DNA of 64,000 nt from Sphingomonas sp. CBMAI 2297 (GTDB lineage: Bacteria > Pseudomonadota > Alphaproteobacteria > Sphingomonadales > Sphingomonadaceae). Below the pieces are notes generated by a model, which had not been told where the DNA came from, did no database searches, and saw only the letters and a program-made list of their open reading frames with translations. The stretch covers positions 124,001-188,000 of the forward strand of contig NZ_JAPDIR010000007.1 in NCBI RefSeq assembly GCF_029870595.1, given 5' to 3'. Positions 21,091-29,330 of the stretch are shown piece after piece; position 1 is the stretch's first letter, and each line of letters starts with the position of its first letter. Position numbers and translations under genes: made by a program.

Positions 21091-21777
21091 TCAGCCGTGC
21101 TCCCGGATATCCTTCAGCCAGCGCGCCCGTAGCTGCGCCGGGCTGCCGGGGATCGCGGCGTCGAGGAATTCGGCGCGGGCGATGCGATCGAGGCGGAAGG
21201 TGCGGAAGCCGGCGCGCAGCTCGCACCAGGCGACAAGGACGCGAGTCGCGTCGCTATAGCCGATCATCAGCGGCCAGACCCTGCGCTGGGTGGCCCGGCC
21301 CTGCTCGTCGGCATAGTCGAGGTGCAGCTTGCGCCCGGCGCGGATCCAGGCGCGCAGCTGGGGAACGTCGATGCCGTCCCGGGGCCGGTCCCAGGCGGGC
21401 ACGGCGCGCGCGGCGGGGTTGCCGAGAAAGGGGCGCATCTCCTCGGGCAGCACGGCGGCGATCTTGGCGAGCAAATCCTCGGCGGCGCGCGCCAGGCTCT
21501 CGTCGGCATGGCCCGCGACCCAGGTGGCGCCGAGCGCGACGGCATCGATCTCGTCGGTGGTGAGCATCAGCGGCGGCAGGTCGAACCCGCTTTCGAGGAC
21601 ATAGCCGACGCCCGCCTCGCCGCGGATCGGCACGCGCTGGCCGATCAGCGCGGCGATGTCGCGATAGACCGAGCGCTTCGACGTCTCGAGCTCGGCCGCG
21701 ATCGCATCGGCGGTCACCGGGCGCGGTGTGCGCCGGAGGATCTGGACGATCTGGAAGAGGCGATCTGCCTTGCGCAT
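21091..21777 (-). CDS. YafY-type HTH/WYL-domain transcriptional regulator
   Basis: A 228-residue DeoR-like regulator with an N-terminal HTH_11 (MRKADRLFQIVQILRR, then AAELETSKRSVYRDIAAL) and a C-terminal WYL-type ligand-binding domain, ending in the usual WYL C-terminal extension. It is divergent from a GFA-family gene, and the 110 bp between them hold a perfect 17-bp-arm hairpin that is the likely operator for both genes. WYL/YafY regulators often sit beside and control one small enzyme gene like this. The ligand is unknown. Confidence 0.88.
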   Translation of the reverse strand: MRKADRLFQIVQILRRTPRPVTADAIAAELETSKRSVYRDIAALIGQRVPIRGEAGVGYVLESGFDLPPLMLTTDEIDAVALGATWVAGHADESLARAAEDLLAKIAAVLPEEMRPFLGNPAARAVPAWDRPRDGIDVPQLRAWIRAGRKLHLDYADEQGRATQRRVWPLMIGYSDATRVLVAWCELRAGFRTFRLDRIARAEFLDAAIPGSPAQLRARWLKDIREHG

Positions 21778-21807
21778 TTTGTTTTCCCTGGGCCGGCACC
21801 GCCATAT

Positions 21808-21853
21808 CTACTGCCATGCTGCTGACACCATGCTGGCAGCAGCATGGCAGTAG
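21808..21853. promoter_or_regulatory. Perfect inverted repeat between WYL regulator and GFA gene, probable operator
   Basis: Arms CTACTGCCATGCTGCTG (21808-21824) and CAGCAGCATGGCAGTAG (21837-21853) are exact reverse complements around a 12-base loop. The core also reads as an overlapping dyad GCTGACACC/TGCTGGCAGC. It lies in the divergent promoter region, 31 bp from the regulator start and 34 bp from the GFA start, as expected for an operator serving both. Confidence 0.7.
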
Positions 21854-21887
21854 GTCGAGTCCCGTGAGTTCAAACGGGAGCCAGGAA

Positions 21888-22295
21888 ATGACGACGAAGA
21901 CCTATCATGGCAGCTGCCACTGCGGTGCGGTGACCTTCGAGGCGGACATCGATCTCGCGGCGGGCACGGGCAAGTGCAACTGCACCTATTGCCGCAAGCG
22001 CCGCAACTGGGGGGCGCTGCTCAAGCCCGACCAGTTCCGCCTGCTCTCGGGCGAGGAGGCGCTGGGCGAATATCAGTTCGGCACCAAGAGCGGGCACCAT
22101 CGCTTCTGCAAGACCTGCGGCATCGCGCCGTTCGGCTCCGGCTATGTCGAGGAGATTGGCGGGGCCTTTGTCTCGGTGCAGGTGCTCTGCCTCGACGACG
22201 TGCCGCTCGAGGAACTGGAGGCGGCGCCGGTCAACTATGCCGACGGGCTGCACAATGCCTGGTGGCAGGAGCCGGCGGAGAAGGCGATCCTTTAG
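21888..22295 (+). CDS. GFA-family (glutathione-dependent formaldehyde-activating enzyme-like, CENP-V fold) zinc protein
   Basis: A 135-residue cytoplasmic protein with the two zinc sites of the GFA fold: CHCGAV near residue 10, CNCTYCRKR near 32 and CKTCG near 75. Members are annotated as glutathione-hydroxymethyl lyases, but most have no proven activity; the formaldehyde link should be treated as family-level only. The start at 21888 follows GCCAGGAA; the longer frame to 21726 runs through the hairpin operator and is not used. Likely controlled by the divergent WYL regulator. Confidence 0.88.
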   Translation: MTTKTYHGSCHCGAVTFEADIDLAAGTGKCNCTYCRKRRNWGALLKPDQFRLLSGEEALGEYQFGTKSGHHRFCKTCGIAPFGSGYVEEIGGAFVSVQVLCLDDVPLEELEAAPVNYADGLHNAWWQEPAEKAIL

Positions 22296-22321
22296 GTCCG
22301 GGCCGGAGACGAGCCCGATTC

Positions 22322-22405
22322 CCGCCACCCCGGCCTTGCGCCGGGATCCCGCTGCTTCCTGCGCTGTCGAGATAGCGGGACCCCGGCGCGAGGCCGGGGT
22401 GACGA
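22322..22405. repeat. Palindromic repeat of the CCCCGGCCT...CGGGATCCCGC type, copy 1
   Basis: Inverted arms CACCCCGGCCTTGCGCCGGG and CCCCGGCGCGAGGCCGGGG around TCCTGCGCTGTCGAGA, followed by a tail GAATATGACTTCCCAACC. The same arms, loop and tail occur at 26279-26360. A partial CGTCATCCCCGC-type half element follows at about 22461-22487. No coding content in this 255-bp gap. Confidence 0.8.
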
Positions 22406-22501
22406 AGCAGGAATATGACTTCCCAACCCAGGCTAGCCACGGATGTGCTGTTTTGGGCCCTGGATCCCCGCCTTCGCGGGAATGACGCGGGAGAGAAAGC
22501 A

Positions 22502-22529
22502 AAAGGCCGGGGCGCGAACCCCGGCCTTT
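22502..22529. terminator. Rho-independent terminator after the TonB receptor gene
   Basis: GGCCGGGG/CCCCGGCC stem extended by AAA/TTT with a six-base loop, 22 bp beyond the TonB receptor stop. On the minus strand it is followed by TTTTGCTTTC, a proper U-rich tail; on the plus strand a weaker one (CTTTCTTCC). It probably works mainly for the minus strand. Confidence 0.8.
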
Positions 22530-22550
22530 CTTCCTGCGGAGCGCGGCGGC

Positions 22551-24926
22551 TCAGAAGCCGGCGCTGAGCGTGACGAACGCCTGGCGCGGAGCCGAGGAGT
22601 GGAACACCAGCACCGTGCCCGTCGCATCGTCCGGCGCGAAGACGCTGCTGTCGAAGTTCGATGCGTAGCGCTTGTTGGTCAGGTTGGTGACGTTCAGTGC
22701 CAGCTTGAGGTCCTTCACATAGGCGAAGGAGCCATAGTCGTAGCTGATGCCCAGATCGAAGGTGGTGTAGCCGCCAAAGCTCTGGTCGTTGGTGTAGGTA
22801 TAATAGCGGCGGCCGGTATACTTGCCCTGCAGCGAGGCCGAGAGGCCGCCCTGCTTCACGGTCAGCACGCTGGCGAGCATCGTCTTCGGCGTGTCGACCT
22901 GCTGCTTGCCCGCGGTGAGCTTGACCACGCAGGTGGTGGTGCACCAGTTGAGATTCTCGTCATAGGTCGACTTGTTGAACGAGGCCGAATTGTACCAGCT
23001 CAGCCACGGCGTCGGCTTCCACAGCACGCCAAGCTCGGCGCCCTTGCTGGTGACGCTGCCGGCATTGTGGAAGCTGTTGCCGCAGCCCGGGTTCTGCTGC
23101 TGGTTGGTCGGGCAGGGATTATACTGGAGCAGGCGGTTGTCGAACTTGACGTAATAGCCGCTCAGCGCGACCTGCAGCGGGCCGCTGACATAGCGATAGC
23201 CGCCCTCGACGCTCTTCGACGTCTCCGGCTTCAGATACTTGCCCTGCGCGTCCCACACGGCCTGCGAGACCGACTGGGGGCCGAGCTTGAAGCCGCCCTG
23301 GAACATGGCCATGTTCTCGGCATAGCTGGCGAACAGCTCATGGCCGGGCGCGACCTGCCAGTGCACGCCGACTTCCGGCAGGAAATTGTCCTTGGCCACC
23401 AGCGTGCCGCTGGCGAACTGGCTGGAGGCGGGCGGCGCCGCGACGGCGATGCCGCGGATCGCCCGGGCGTCCGACTTGGAATAGGTGCTCTTGAAGCCGA
23501 AATCGATGCTCAGCGCATCGTCGAACAGGCGCACCGTGTCCTGCACGTAGAACTGGTGCGTCTTCCAGCGCGTCTCCTGCACCCATTGCGAGGTGTTGGG
23601 CTGGCCGACCAGATACTGGGCCAGGCTGAACGGCCCGGTGACGTTGGTCCAGATATAGCGCGCGGCGCTGCTGGTATTGTCCTCGACCCACAGGCCGGCC
23701 TGGAACTCGTTGAAGGCGACCTTCCAGTTGACGCTCGCCAGCACGCCGGTGCGGTCGATCGTGTAGCGGGTGTCGCGGATCTGGACCGGCACGTCGTCGG
23801 CCGTGGTCGTGGTGCCCTGGTTGGACAGGCCGGTGATGAAGTTGTTGCCGGCGCCCTTGTCGTTGTGATGATAGACCTGGGTACGGACGCTCAGATTCTT
23901 CGCCAGCTCGAACTCGCCGGCCAGGTAGAAGAGATTGTCGTTGCGCAGGATCTGGCCGTTGGTGAAGGTGACGTCGGCATTCTTCTGCGGCGCGGGCGCG
24001 GCGGCGCACTTGTACGGCGTGGTGGTCACCGTGCAGGCGGCGACGCCGACATAGGCCTGCCAGTTCGGCGCATAGCCGCCCCAGTCCCAGCCGAGGCGGG
24101 TCAGCATGTCCTTCGACAGATAGGCGTCGTCGGCCTGGTTGGTGCGCGAGAGATCGGCGAAGGCGGTGATCCTGATGCCGTCGGCCTTGTATTGGACCTT
24201 GGCGTTGAGCTGCTTGCCGGTCGACTTGTTATAGGCCGGCTGGTTCACGAACAGGTCCTGCTCGACATATTGGCCGGAGACATAGGCCGAGAAGCCGCCA
24301 TGCTCGCCGGTGTCGAGGCGCACGAAGGTGCGCACGCTGTTCTCGCTGCCGACCGTCTGGCTGACGGCCAGCGCCGCGTCCCTGCTCGGATCGCGGCTCA
24401 CATAGGTGAGCGCGCCGCCCAGGTTGCTGGTCGAGGGAATGGCGAGGCCGGCGATGCCGGTGGCGAGATCGGCGCGGCCGAGATTCTCGGAGATCAGCGC
24501 GCGGCTGATCGTGAGGCCGTTATAGTTGTTATAGGCGCCGTCGCCGAGCGGCATGCCGTCCAGCGTATAGCCGAGATGGGTGGTGTTGAAGCCGCGGACC
24601 TGCAGCGACAGCGACTGCTCGTTGACGCCCAGCGCGTCGATCGACTGCGCCATCACGCCCGGCAGGAAGTTCAGCGCCTTCTGGACGCTGGTGCCCGGCG
24701 GCAGCAGGTCGAGATTCTGCGGCACCAGCGTCGAGACCGAGCGGGTCTGGCCGCTGCCGATGACGACGATCTCGTCGCCGCCATCGCCGTCATTGGCATC
24801 GACGACGGCGGCGGGGGCGGCGCTGTCCTGCGCATGCGCGATGGGCGCGAGCGTGACGAGGGCGGCCGAGGCCATCAGAAATGCATATGCGTGGCCATGG
24901 CGCAGCCGGCGCGAAAAATCGGTCAT
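22551..24926 (-). CDS. TonB-dependent outer-membrane receptor
   Basis: A 791-residue outer-membrane transporter. A signal peptide (core ASAALVTLAPIAHA, cut before QDS) is followed by a TonB-box-like DEIVVIGSG, a plug domain (LPGVMAQSIDALGVNEQSLS, then QVRGF, LDGMPLGDGAYNNYNG) and a beta-barrel ending with aromatic-rich strands up to FVTLSAGF. Two cysteine pairs lie in barrel loops. The start is one of three close ATGs; 24926 has GGGA at a 6-base spacing. It is divergent from a serine hydrolase across 170 bp. The ligand is not readable; the plug is of the siderophore/substrate type without a distinctive N-terminal signalling extension. Confidence 0.93.
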   Translation of the reverse strand: MTDFSRRLRHGHAYAFLMASAALVTLAPIAHAQDSAAPAAVVDANDGDGGDEIVVIGSGQTRSVSTLVPQNLDLLPPGTSVQKALNFLPGVMAQSIDALGVNEQSLSLQVRGFNTTHLGYTLDGMPLGDGAYNNYNGLTISRALISENLGRADLATGIAGLAIPSTSNLGGALTYVSRDPSRDAALAVSQTVGSENSVRTFVRLDTGEHGGFSAYVSGQYVEQDLFVNQPAYNKSTGKQLNAKVQYKADGIRITAFADLSRTNQADDAYLSKDMLTRLGWDWGGYAPNWQAYVGVAACTVTTTPYKCAAAPAPQKNADVTFTNGQILRNDNLFYLAGEFELAKNLSVRTQVYHHNDKGAGNNFITGLSNQGTTTTADDVPVQIRDTRYTIDRTGVLASVNWKVAFNEFQAGLWVEDNTSSAARYIWTNVTGPFSLAQYLVGQPNTSQWVQETRWKTHQFYVQDTVRLFDDALSIDFGFKSTYSKSDARAIRGIAVAAPPASSQFASGTLVAKDNFLPEVGVHWQVAPGHELFASYAENMAMFQGGFKLGPQSVSQAVWDAQGKYLKPETSKSVEGGYRYVSGPLQVALSGYYVKFDNRLLQYNPCPTNQQQNPGCGNSFHNAGSVTSKGAELGVLWKPTPWLSWYNSASFNKSTYDENLNWCTTTCVVKLTAGKQQVDTPKTMLASVLTVKQGGLSASLQGKYTGRRYYTYTNDQSFGGYTTFDLGISYDYGSFAYVKDLKLALNVTNLTNKRYASNFDSSVFAPDDATGTVLVFHSSAPRQAFVTLSAGF

Positions 24927-25044
24927 GATCATTCCCATCCCAGCGGCCGGAGGGCCGCTCCCATGCGAGCCGCTAGGCAGGGTTCGCGTCGGTATCGTTA
25001 CGAGTGTGCGTCGTTTCGGTGACGATCCACGAAGCTCGGTTTGT

Positions 25045-25060
25045 GTTGCCGATCGGCAAC
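25045..25060. promoter_or_regulatory. 16-bp palindrome in the TonB receptor/serine hydrolase divergent region
   Basis: GTTGCCGATCGGCAAC is a perfect dyad, 39 bp before the hydrolase start and about 120 bp from the receptor start. Its form and position suggest an operator for one or both genes. No adjacent regulator gene exists, so the binding protein is unknown. Confidence 0.5.
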
Positions 25061-25099
25061 GATCGTGCAGGATGCGGCCGGGAACGGGGAGGAGGCGGT

Positions 25100-26245
25100 A
25101 TGCGTCGTTCGGTGGGATATGGGCTGGCCGGCTTGCTCGTGCTGGGGGGCGGGGCGCCCGCATCGGCGGATACGCCGCCGGTGAATCTGGAGCCGGCGGT
25201 GCGCGCGGCGATGGCCGAGACCGGCGCCAGGGGCGTGGCGATCGCGCAGATCGCGGACGGCAAGGTCGTCGCGGTGCGGACCTATGGCGCGCGCAACGCG
25301 AAGGGCGATCCGCTGACCGCCGACACCATTATGTACGGCGCGTCGCTGACCAAGGCGGTGTTCGGCTATCTGGTCGCCCAGCTCGCGGCCGAGGGGAAGC
25401 TCGACCTCGACGCGCCGATCGCGGCGATGCTGCCCAAGCCGATCCCCGACTATGGCAATCTGGATGCCTATGGGCGCTGGGGCGACCTGGCCGGCGACGA
25501 ACGCTGGCGGTGGGTGACGCCGCGCCAGGTGCTCAACCACGCGACCGGCTTTGCCAATTTCGCGTTCCTCGAGCCCGACGGGAAGTTGCGCTTCCACTTC
25601 GATCCGGGCAGCAACTATGGCTATTCGGGCGAGGGCATCTCGCTGCTCCAGTTCGGTGTCGAGAAAGGGCTTGGGCTGGGCGTGGAGGCGGAGTTGCAGC
25701 GGCGCTTCTTCCGGCCGCTCGGCATGAGCCGGACCAGCCTGATCTGGCAGGACGGCTTCGGCACAAACCTGGCGGACGGCTGGGACGCGCAGGGCAAGCC
25801 CGAGCCGCATGACGACCGCAGCCGGGTGCGCGCGGCGGGATCGATGGACACGACGATCCACGACCTGGCGATCATGACCGCGGCGATGGCGCGCGGCTAT
25901 GGCCTGCCGAAGCGGTGGCGCGTCGAATATGCCCGCGGCACCCAGGCGATTGCGAGCAAGACGCAGTTCCCGACCCTGAACAATCCGGCCGGGCCGGGCG
26001 AGGGGACCGACGCGAAGGCGGCGCTGGGCGTGATCGCCTTTGCCGGGCCGCAGGGGCCGGGCTGGTTCAAGGGCGGCCATAACGACGTGACCGCCAATAC
26101 GATGGTCTGTCTCGAGCGGGGGCGGCGCTGCGTGCTGATCCTGGGCAATGACGTGCGGATCGAGCGGGCCTTCCCGAAGCTGGTCCGCGCCGCGCTGGGC
26201 GAGACGGGCGTGCCGTATCGCTGGGAATATGGGTTCGGGAGCTAG
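25100..26245 (+). CDS. Exported serine hydrolase, class C beta-lactamase/esterase fold
   Basis: A 381-residue periplasmic serine hydrolase with signal peptide (cut near ASA-DT, residue 23). The SxxK catalytic motif is S82-L83-T84-K85 in MYGASLTKAVFGY. A Tyr-containing second motif lies in GSNYGYSGEG, and HNDVTANT near residue 335 takes the place of the KTG-type third motif. Such proteins are esterases, peptidases or amidases more often than true beta-lactamases. The start at 25100 has GGGGAGGAGG just upstream. It is divergent from a TonB receptor, so it may process the ligand the receptor imports. Confidence 0.88.
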   Translation: MRRSVGYGLAGLLVLGGGAPASADTPPVNLEPAVRAAMAETGARGVAIAQIADGKVVAVRTYGARNAKGDPLTADTIMYGASLTKAVFGYLVAQLAAEGKLDLDAPIAAMLPKPIPDYGNLDAYGRWGDLAGDERWRWVTPRQVLNHATGFANFAFLEPDGKLRFHFDPGSNYGYSGEGISLLQFGVEKGLGLGVEAELQRRFFRPLGMSRTSLIWQDGFGTNLADGWDAQGKPEPHDDRSRVRAAGSMDTTIHDLAIMTAAMARGYGLPKRWRVEYARGTQAIASKTQFPTLNNPAGPGEGTDAKAALGVIAFAGPQGPGWFKGGHNDVTANTMVCLERGRRCVLILGNDVRIERAFPKLVRAALGETGVPYRWEYGFGS

Positions 26246-26278
26246 GTTGAGAACCCAAATAAGTATTTGATCTTTCAC

Positions 26279-26360
26279 CGTCATCCCGGCCTTGAGCCGG
26301 GATCCCGCTTCTTCTTGCGCTGGCGAGACAGCGGGACCTCGGCTCAAGGCCGGGGTGACG
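26279..26360. repeat. Palindromic repeat of the CCCGGCCTTGAGCCGGGAT type, copy 2
   Basis: Arms CATCCCGGCCTTGAGCCGGG and CTCGGCTCAAGGCCGGGGTG with an internal dyad around CTTGCGCTGGCGAGACAG. It matches the copy at 22322-22405, including the downstream tail GAATATGAGTCCTCAACC; that tail recurs a third time near 26492-26512. It fills most of the 270-bp gap after the serine hydrolase. Confidence 0.8.
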
Positions 26361-26419
26361 AAGGAGGAATATGAGTCCTCAACCTAGGACGAGGCCCCGA
26401 GCAAGCCCTTGAAACTATG

Positions 26420-26451
26420 CCCGTCACCCCCGCCTTCGCGGGGATGACGGG
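26420..26451. repeat. CCCGTCACCCCCGC/GGGGATGACGGG palindrome
   Basis: A short hairpin of the CGTCATCCCCGC family, in the same gap as the preceding repeat, 67 bp before the NTF2-like gene stop. It could terminate transcription from either side. No coding content seen in the gap. Confidence 0.7.
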
Positions 26452-26518
26452 TGAAGGGGGCGGTTGAAGGGATAGCGGGGATGACGCCGGAGAATATGAG
26501 TCCTCACCCCAGGGCCGG

Positions 26519-27289
26519 CTAGTTCGCGCCCGGCGCTTCCTTCGCGAAGGCCAGCGCGACCATGCGCCAGCCCCGGGGCGTTCGGATCATCAGCGCGCGA
26601 TCGGTCCATTCGCTGCCGTCGGTGCCGCGAAAGGACCAGCGCGCCGTGCCGATGCTGCCGCGCGCGTCGACGACCATCGAGGTCGGCGCCGCCGGGCTGC
26701 CGCTGGAGACGGCTCTTCGGGCGACGTAGCGCGCCTGCCATTCCCCGAGCGTCGCCGCGACGAGCTCGCCGCCGTCGACCGTCATCACCAGCGCCCGCGG
26801 ATCGATGCTCTCGGCCAGCAGCCGGTCGTCCCAGGCGCGATCCGCGGCGAGCTTGGTGCGGACGACCTGCCGCACGCCCGCATCGCCGGCTGCATCCGGG
26901 CGGGCACCCGCCTCGCAGACCTTGCCGACGATCCGCCAGCCCCCGGCCAGCCGGGCGAGCAGCAGATAGTCGACATATTCCGTCTGGCCGCGCACCGCGA
27001 CCGCGCGCGCCACCGACGTGGTGGCGCCGCTGTCGATCCAGGCGATGCTGGTGGCGATCGGGCCGACGGGCGGCCCGGCGGTGCGCATGCGCTGCTTCCA
27101 TTCGCCCTGGCTCGTCGCCCGGATCGCCGCGCCGTCGGCGCAATACATGATCGCGCTCGGCTGGAACGCGGCCGCCAGTTGCGCCGGATCGTTCGCCGCG
27201 ACGGCGGCGCCATAGGCGCGGACCGCCGCATCCGGTGTCGCGAAGCCCGATGCGAGCATGGCCGCGAACGCCGCAATCATCGTCAACAT
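26519..27289 (-). CDS. Exported protein with two NTF2-like (SnoaL/lumazine-binding-2-like) halves
   Basis: A 256-residue protein with a short N-terminal hydrophobic segment (MLTMIAAFAAMLASGFA) that is a likely signal peptide. The body looks like two tandem NTF2-fold units: the first (about 18-125) has ATPDAAVRAYGAAVAANDPAQLAAAF and WRIVGKVCEAG, the second (about 140-256) ends RTPRGWRMVALAFAKEAPG. NTF2-fold proteins may be enzymes or binding proteins; I cannot assign one. The start at 27289 has GGGAGAG 5 bp upstream, whereas the longer frame to 27760 is antisense to the LysR gene. Divergent from that LysR regulator across 87 bp. Confidence 0.7.
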   Translation of the reverse strand: MLTMIAAFAAMLASGFATPDAAVRAYGAAVAANDPAQLAAAFQPSAIMYCADGAAIRATSQGEWKQRMRTAGPPVGPIATSIAWIDSGATTSVARAVAVRGQTEYVDYLLLARLAGGWRIVGKVCEAGARPDAAGDAGVRQVVRTKLAADRAWDDRLLAESIDPRALVMTVDGGELVAATLGEWQARYVARRAVSSGSPAAPTSMVVDARGSIGTARWSFRGTDGSEWTDRALMIRTPRGWRMVALAFAKEAPGAN

Positions 27290-27376
27290 CGCGCACTCTC
27301 CCTTGCCCGCCGGCATAGCGATCTTCCGATTGTTCCGATATTCGTAAGCTTGGCCATGATCATTCGGGAAAACGGA

Positions 27377-28222
27377 ATGAAGATCGACTTGCGCCGTGCC
27401 GCCGCCTTCCATGCCGTCGCCCGTGCGGGCGGGATCAACGCGGCGGCGCGCATCGAGGGCAGGTCGCCGCCGTCGATCCATGCCGATTTCCGGCGGTTCG
27501 AGCGCGATGCGGGCGTGGTGCTCGCCGAGCGGGTCGGGCGCCGCCTGCGGCTGACGCCCGAGGGGCGCGCCCTGTACGAAGCGATCGACCGGGCGCTCGC
27601 CGAGGTCGCGCATGCCGCCGAGCAGGTCCGCAGCGAGGCTCCGGCGGCGGTACCGCTGCGTATCGGCTGCGTCACCGGCTTCGGCCGGTACCGCCTGGCC
27701 CCCCGGCTGTTCCGCGACGCCGAGCCGGCCCGGCGCATCGTCTTTCGCATGGGCTCGCACGACCAGATCCTCGGCTGGCTCGGCGCCGGCGTGATCGACC
27801 TGGGCATCACCTATCGCGGCGTGGTGGCCGCGCCGATCGAAAGCGTCGCGGTGGCCGAGGAAACGCTATGGCTGGTCGGCGCGCCGGACGGCCGGCCGAC
27901 GCGCGAATGCCTCTCCCAGGCGCCGTGCATCGCCTATGACGAATATGAATATGTGTTCGGGCACTGGTTCGACCAGGTGCTGGCGGCGCAGCCGGCCGGC
28001 CTGACGGTCCGCGACCATTGCAACGAGCTGGAGGAAGCGCTGCTCAGCGTGCGTGCCGGCCGCGGCTTCACCATCGCGCCCGAGGACGCCGCCCGTGCCT
28101 TCGGCTTCGCGCCCTGCGGGCCGGTGGCGCGCAACACGCTGATATTGTGCGCCATGGGCAATCGCCTGGCCTCGGACGATGCCCGATGGATCGCCGGGCT
28201 GGCCGGGCGCCCGGCCGACTAG
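27377..28222 (+). CDS. LysR-family transcriptional regulator
   Basis: A 281-residue LysR-type regulator. The N-terminal winged helix (about 1-62: MKIDLRRAAAFHAVARAGGI, AARIEGRSPPSIHADFRRFE, LRLTPEGRALYEAID) is followed by a two-lobed effector-binding domain starting near RIGCVTGFGRYRLAPRLF. ATG 27377 is preferred over 27356 because it gives the family N terminus directly. It is divergent from the NTF2-like gene, its probable target. The stop overlaps the stop of the convergent aldo/keto reductase by 4 bp. Confidence 0.9.
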   Translation: MKIDLRRAAAFHAVARAGGINAAARIEGRSPPSIHADFRRFERDAGVVLAERVGRRLRLTPEGRALYEAIDRALAEVAHAAEQVRSEAPAAVPLRIGCVTGFGRYRLAPRLFRDAEPARRIVFRMGSHDQILGWLGAGVIDLGITYRGVVAAPIESVAVAEETLWLVGAPDGRPTRECLSQAPCIAYDEYEYVFGHWFDQVLAAQPAGLTVRDHCNELEEALLSVRAGRGFTIAPEDAARAFGFAPCGPVARNTLILCAMGNRLASDDARWIAGLAGRPAD

Positions 28223-29166
28223 GCTCCGGCCGCCGTCAGCCGGTCCAGCTGCGCGCGGCTGAGCGCCACGTCCCAGCTTCCCACCAGCTCCTCGACCTGG
28301 GCGAGCGAAGTCGCGCTGGCGATCGGCGCCGTCACGCCCGGCTGCGCCGCGACCCAGGCCAGGGCGATCCGGGCGAGGGTGGCGCCGGTCTCGGCCGCGA
28401 CTTCGTCCATGGCGGCGAGGACGGCGGGCCCCTTGCCCTGCATGAACGCCGTCATCCGGCCGCCGCGCACGCTCTTCCCGAGATCCGCCTCGGAGCGATA
28501 CTTGCCGGTGAGATAGCCCGATGCGAGCCCGTAATAGGGCACGCAGCCGATATTATACTCGACGCACAGATCCTGGAGCTCGCCCTCGAACTTGTGGCGG
28601 CTGACCAGGTTATATTCGTTCTGCAGCGCCCGATAATGCGGCAGGCCATCGCGCGTGGCGATGTCGAGCGCGGACTTGAGGCGGGCGGCATGGAAGTTCG
28701 ACGCGCCGATCGCCCGGATCTTGCCGGCCCGGATCAGCCTGTCGAAAGCGGCGAGCACTTCTTCCTGCGGCACCGCCTCGTCGTCCTGATGCGCGAAATA
28801 CAGGTCGATCGTCTCGACGCCGAGGCGCTTCAGCGACGCGTCGCAGGCGGCGGCGATGCGCGCGGGCGCGAGCTTCGAGCCGCCCTCGCCGTCGAGCATG
28901 CCGACCTTGGTGGCGACCTTCACCTTGCCGTGCTTGCCCGAGGTGCGGAGCCATTCGCCGATGATCGCCTCGGATTCGCCGCCGCGATGCCCGGGGACCC
29001 AGGCCGAATAGACGTCGGCGGTGTCGATCAGCGCGCCGCCGGCTTCGGCGAAGCGATCGAGCACCGCGAAGCTGGTCGCCCGGTCGGCGGTCCAGCCGAA
29101 GACGTTGCCGCCCAGGATCAGCGGCGGCGTCTCGATGCCGCTCGTGCCCAGTTCCCGCCTGATCAT
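28219..29166 (-). CDS. Aldo/keto reductase
   Basis: A 315-residue NADPH-type (beta/alpha)8 oxidoreductase with the complete catalytic tetrad Asp48, Tyr53, Lys87 and His126. The N terminus RRELGTSGIETPPLILGGNV and segment IGASNFHAARL are typical of the YdhF/IolS-like branch of bacterial aldo/keto reductases. Its ATG overlaps the stop of a 54-residue lipoprotein gene (ATGA), so it is the last gene of a three-gene unit with two small lipoproteins. Substrate unknown. Confidence 0.92.
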   Translation of the reverse strand: MIRRELGTSGIETPPLILGGNVFGWTADRATSFAVLDRFAEAGGALIDTADVYSAWVPGHRGGESEAIIGEWLRTSGKHGKVKVATKVGMLDGEGGSKLAPARIAAACDASLKRLGVETIDLYFAHQDDEAVPQEEVLAAFDRLIRAGKIRAIGASNFHAARLKSALDIATRDGLPHYRALQNEYNLVSRHKFEGELQDLCVEYNIGCVPYYGLASGYLTGKYRSEADLGKSVRGGRMTAFMQGKGPAVLAAMDEVAAETGATLARIALAWVAAQPGVTAPIASATSLAQVEELVGSWDVALSRAQLDRLTAAGA

Positions 29167-29327
29167 TCCACCGCTCCGTTGGACTGGCTGGCATTCACGT
29201 CGATCGCGGCCGCCGCCGCGTCGAGCTGGCGGGACTCGCCTGCGCTCAAACCACCTTGCGCGTCATCGGATCCGCCGCGGCCGCAGGCGGCGAGAGCGAG
29301 CAGGAGGAGGAGAGGGGCGAGCCGCAT
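29163..29327 (-). CDS. 54-residue predicted lipoprotein
   Basis: A tiny exported protein, MRLAPLLLLLALAACGRGGS at the N terminus with a clear lipobox (LAAC), then an acidic, Ala/Gln-rich 38-residue mature part ending SQSNGAVE. It starts 3 bp after the stop of the 84-residue lipoprotein gene and its own stop overlaps the aldo/keto reductase start, so translation is coupled on both sides. Together these features make it a real gene despite its size. Function unknown. Confidence 0.75.
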   Translation of the reverse strand: MRLAPLLLLLALAACGRGGSDDAQGGLSAGESRQLDAAAAAIDVNASQSNGAVE

Positions 29328-29330
29328 GGA

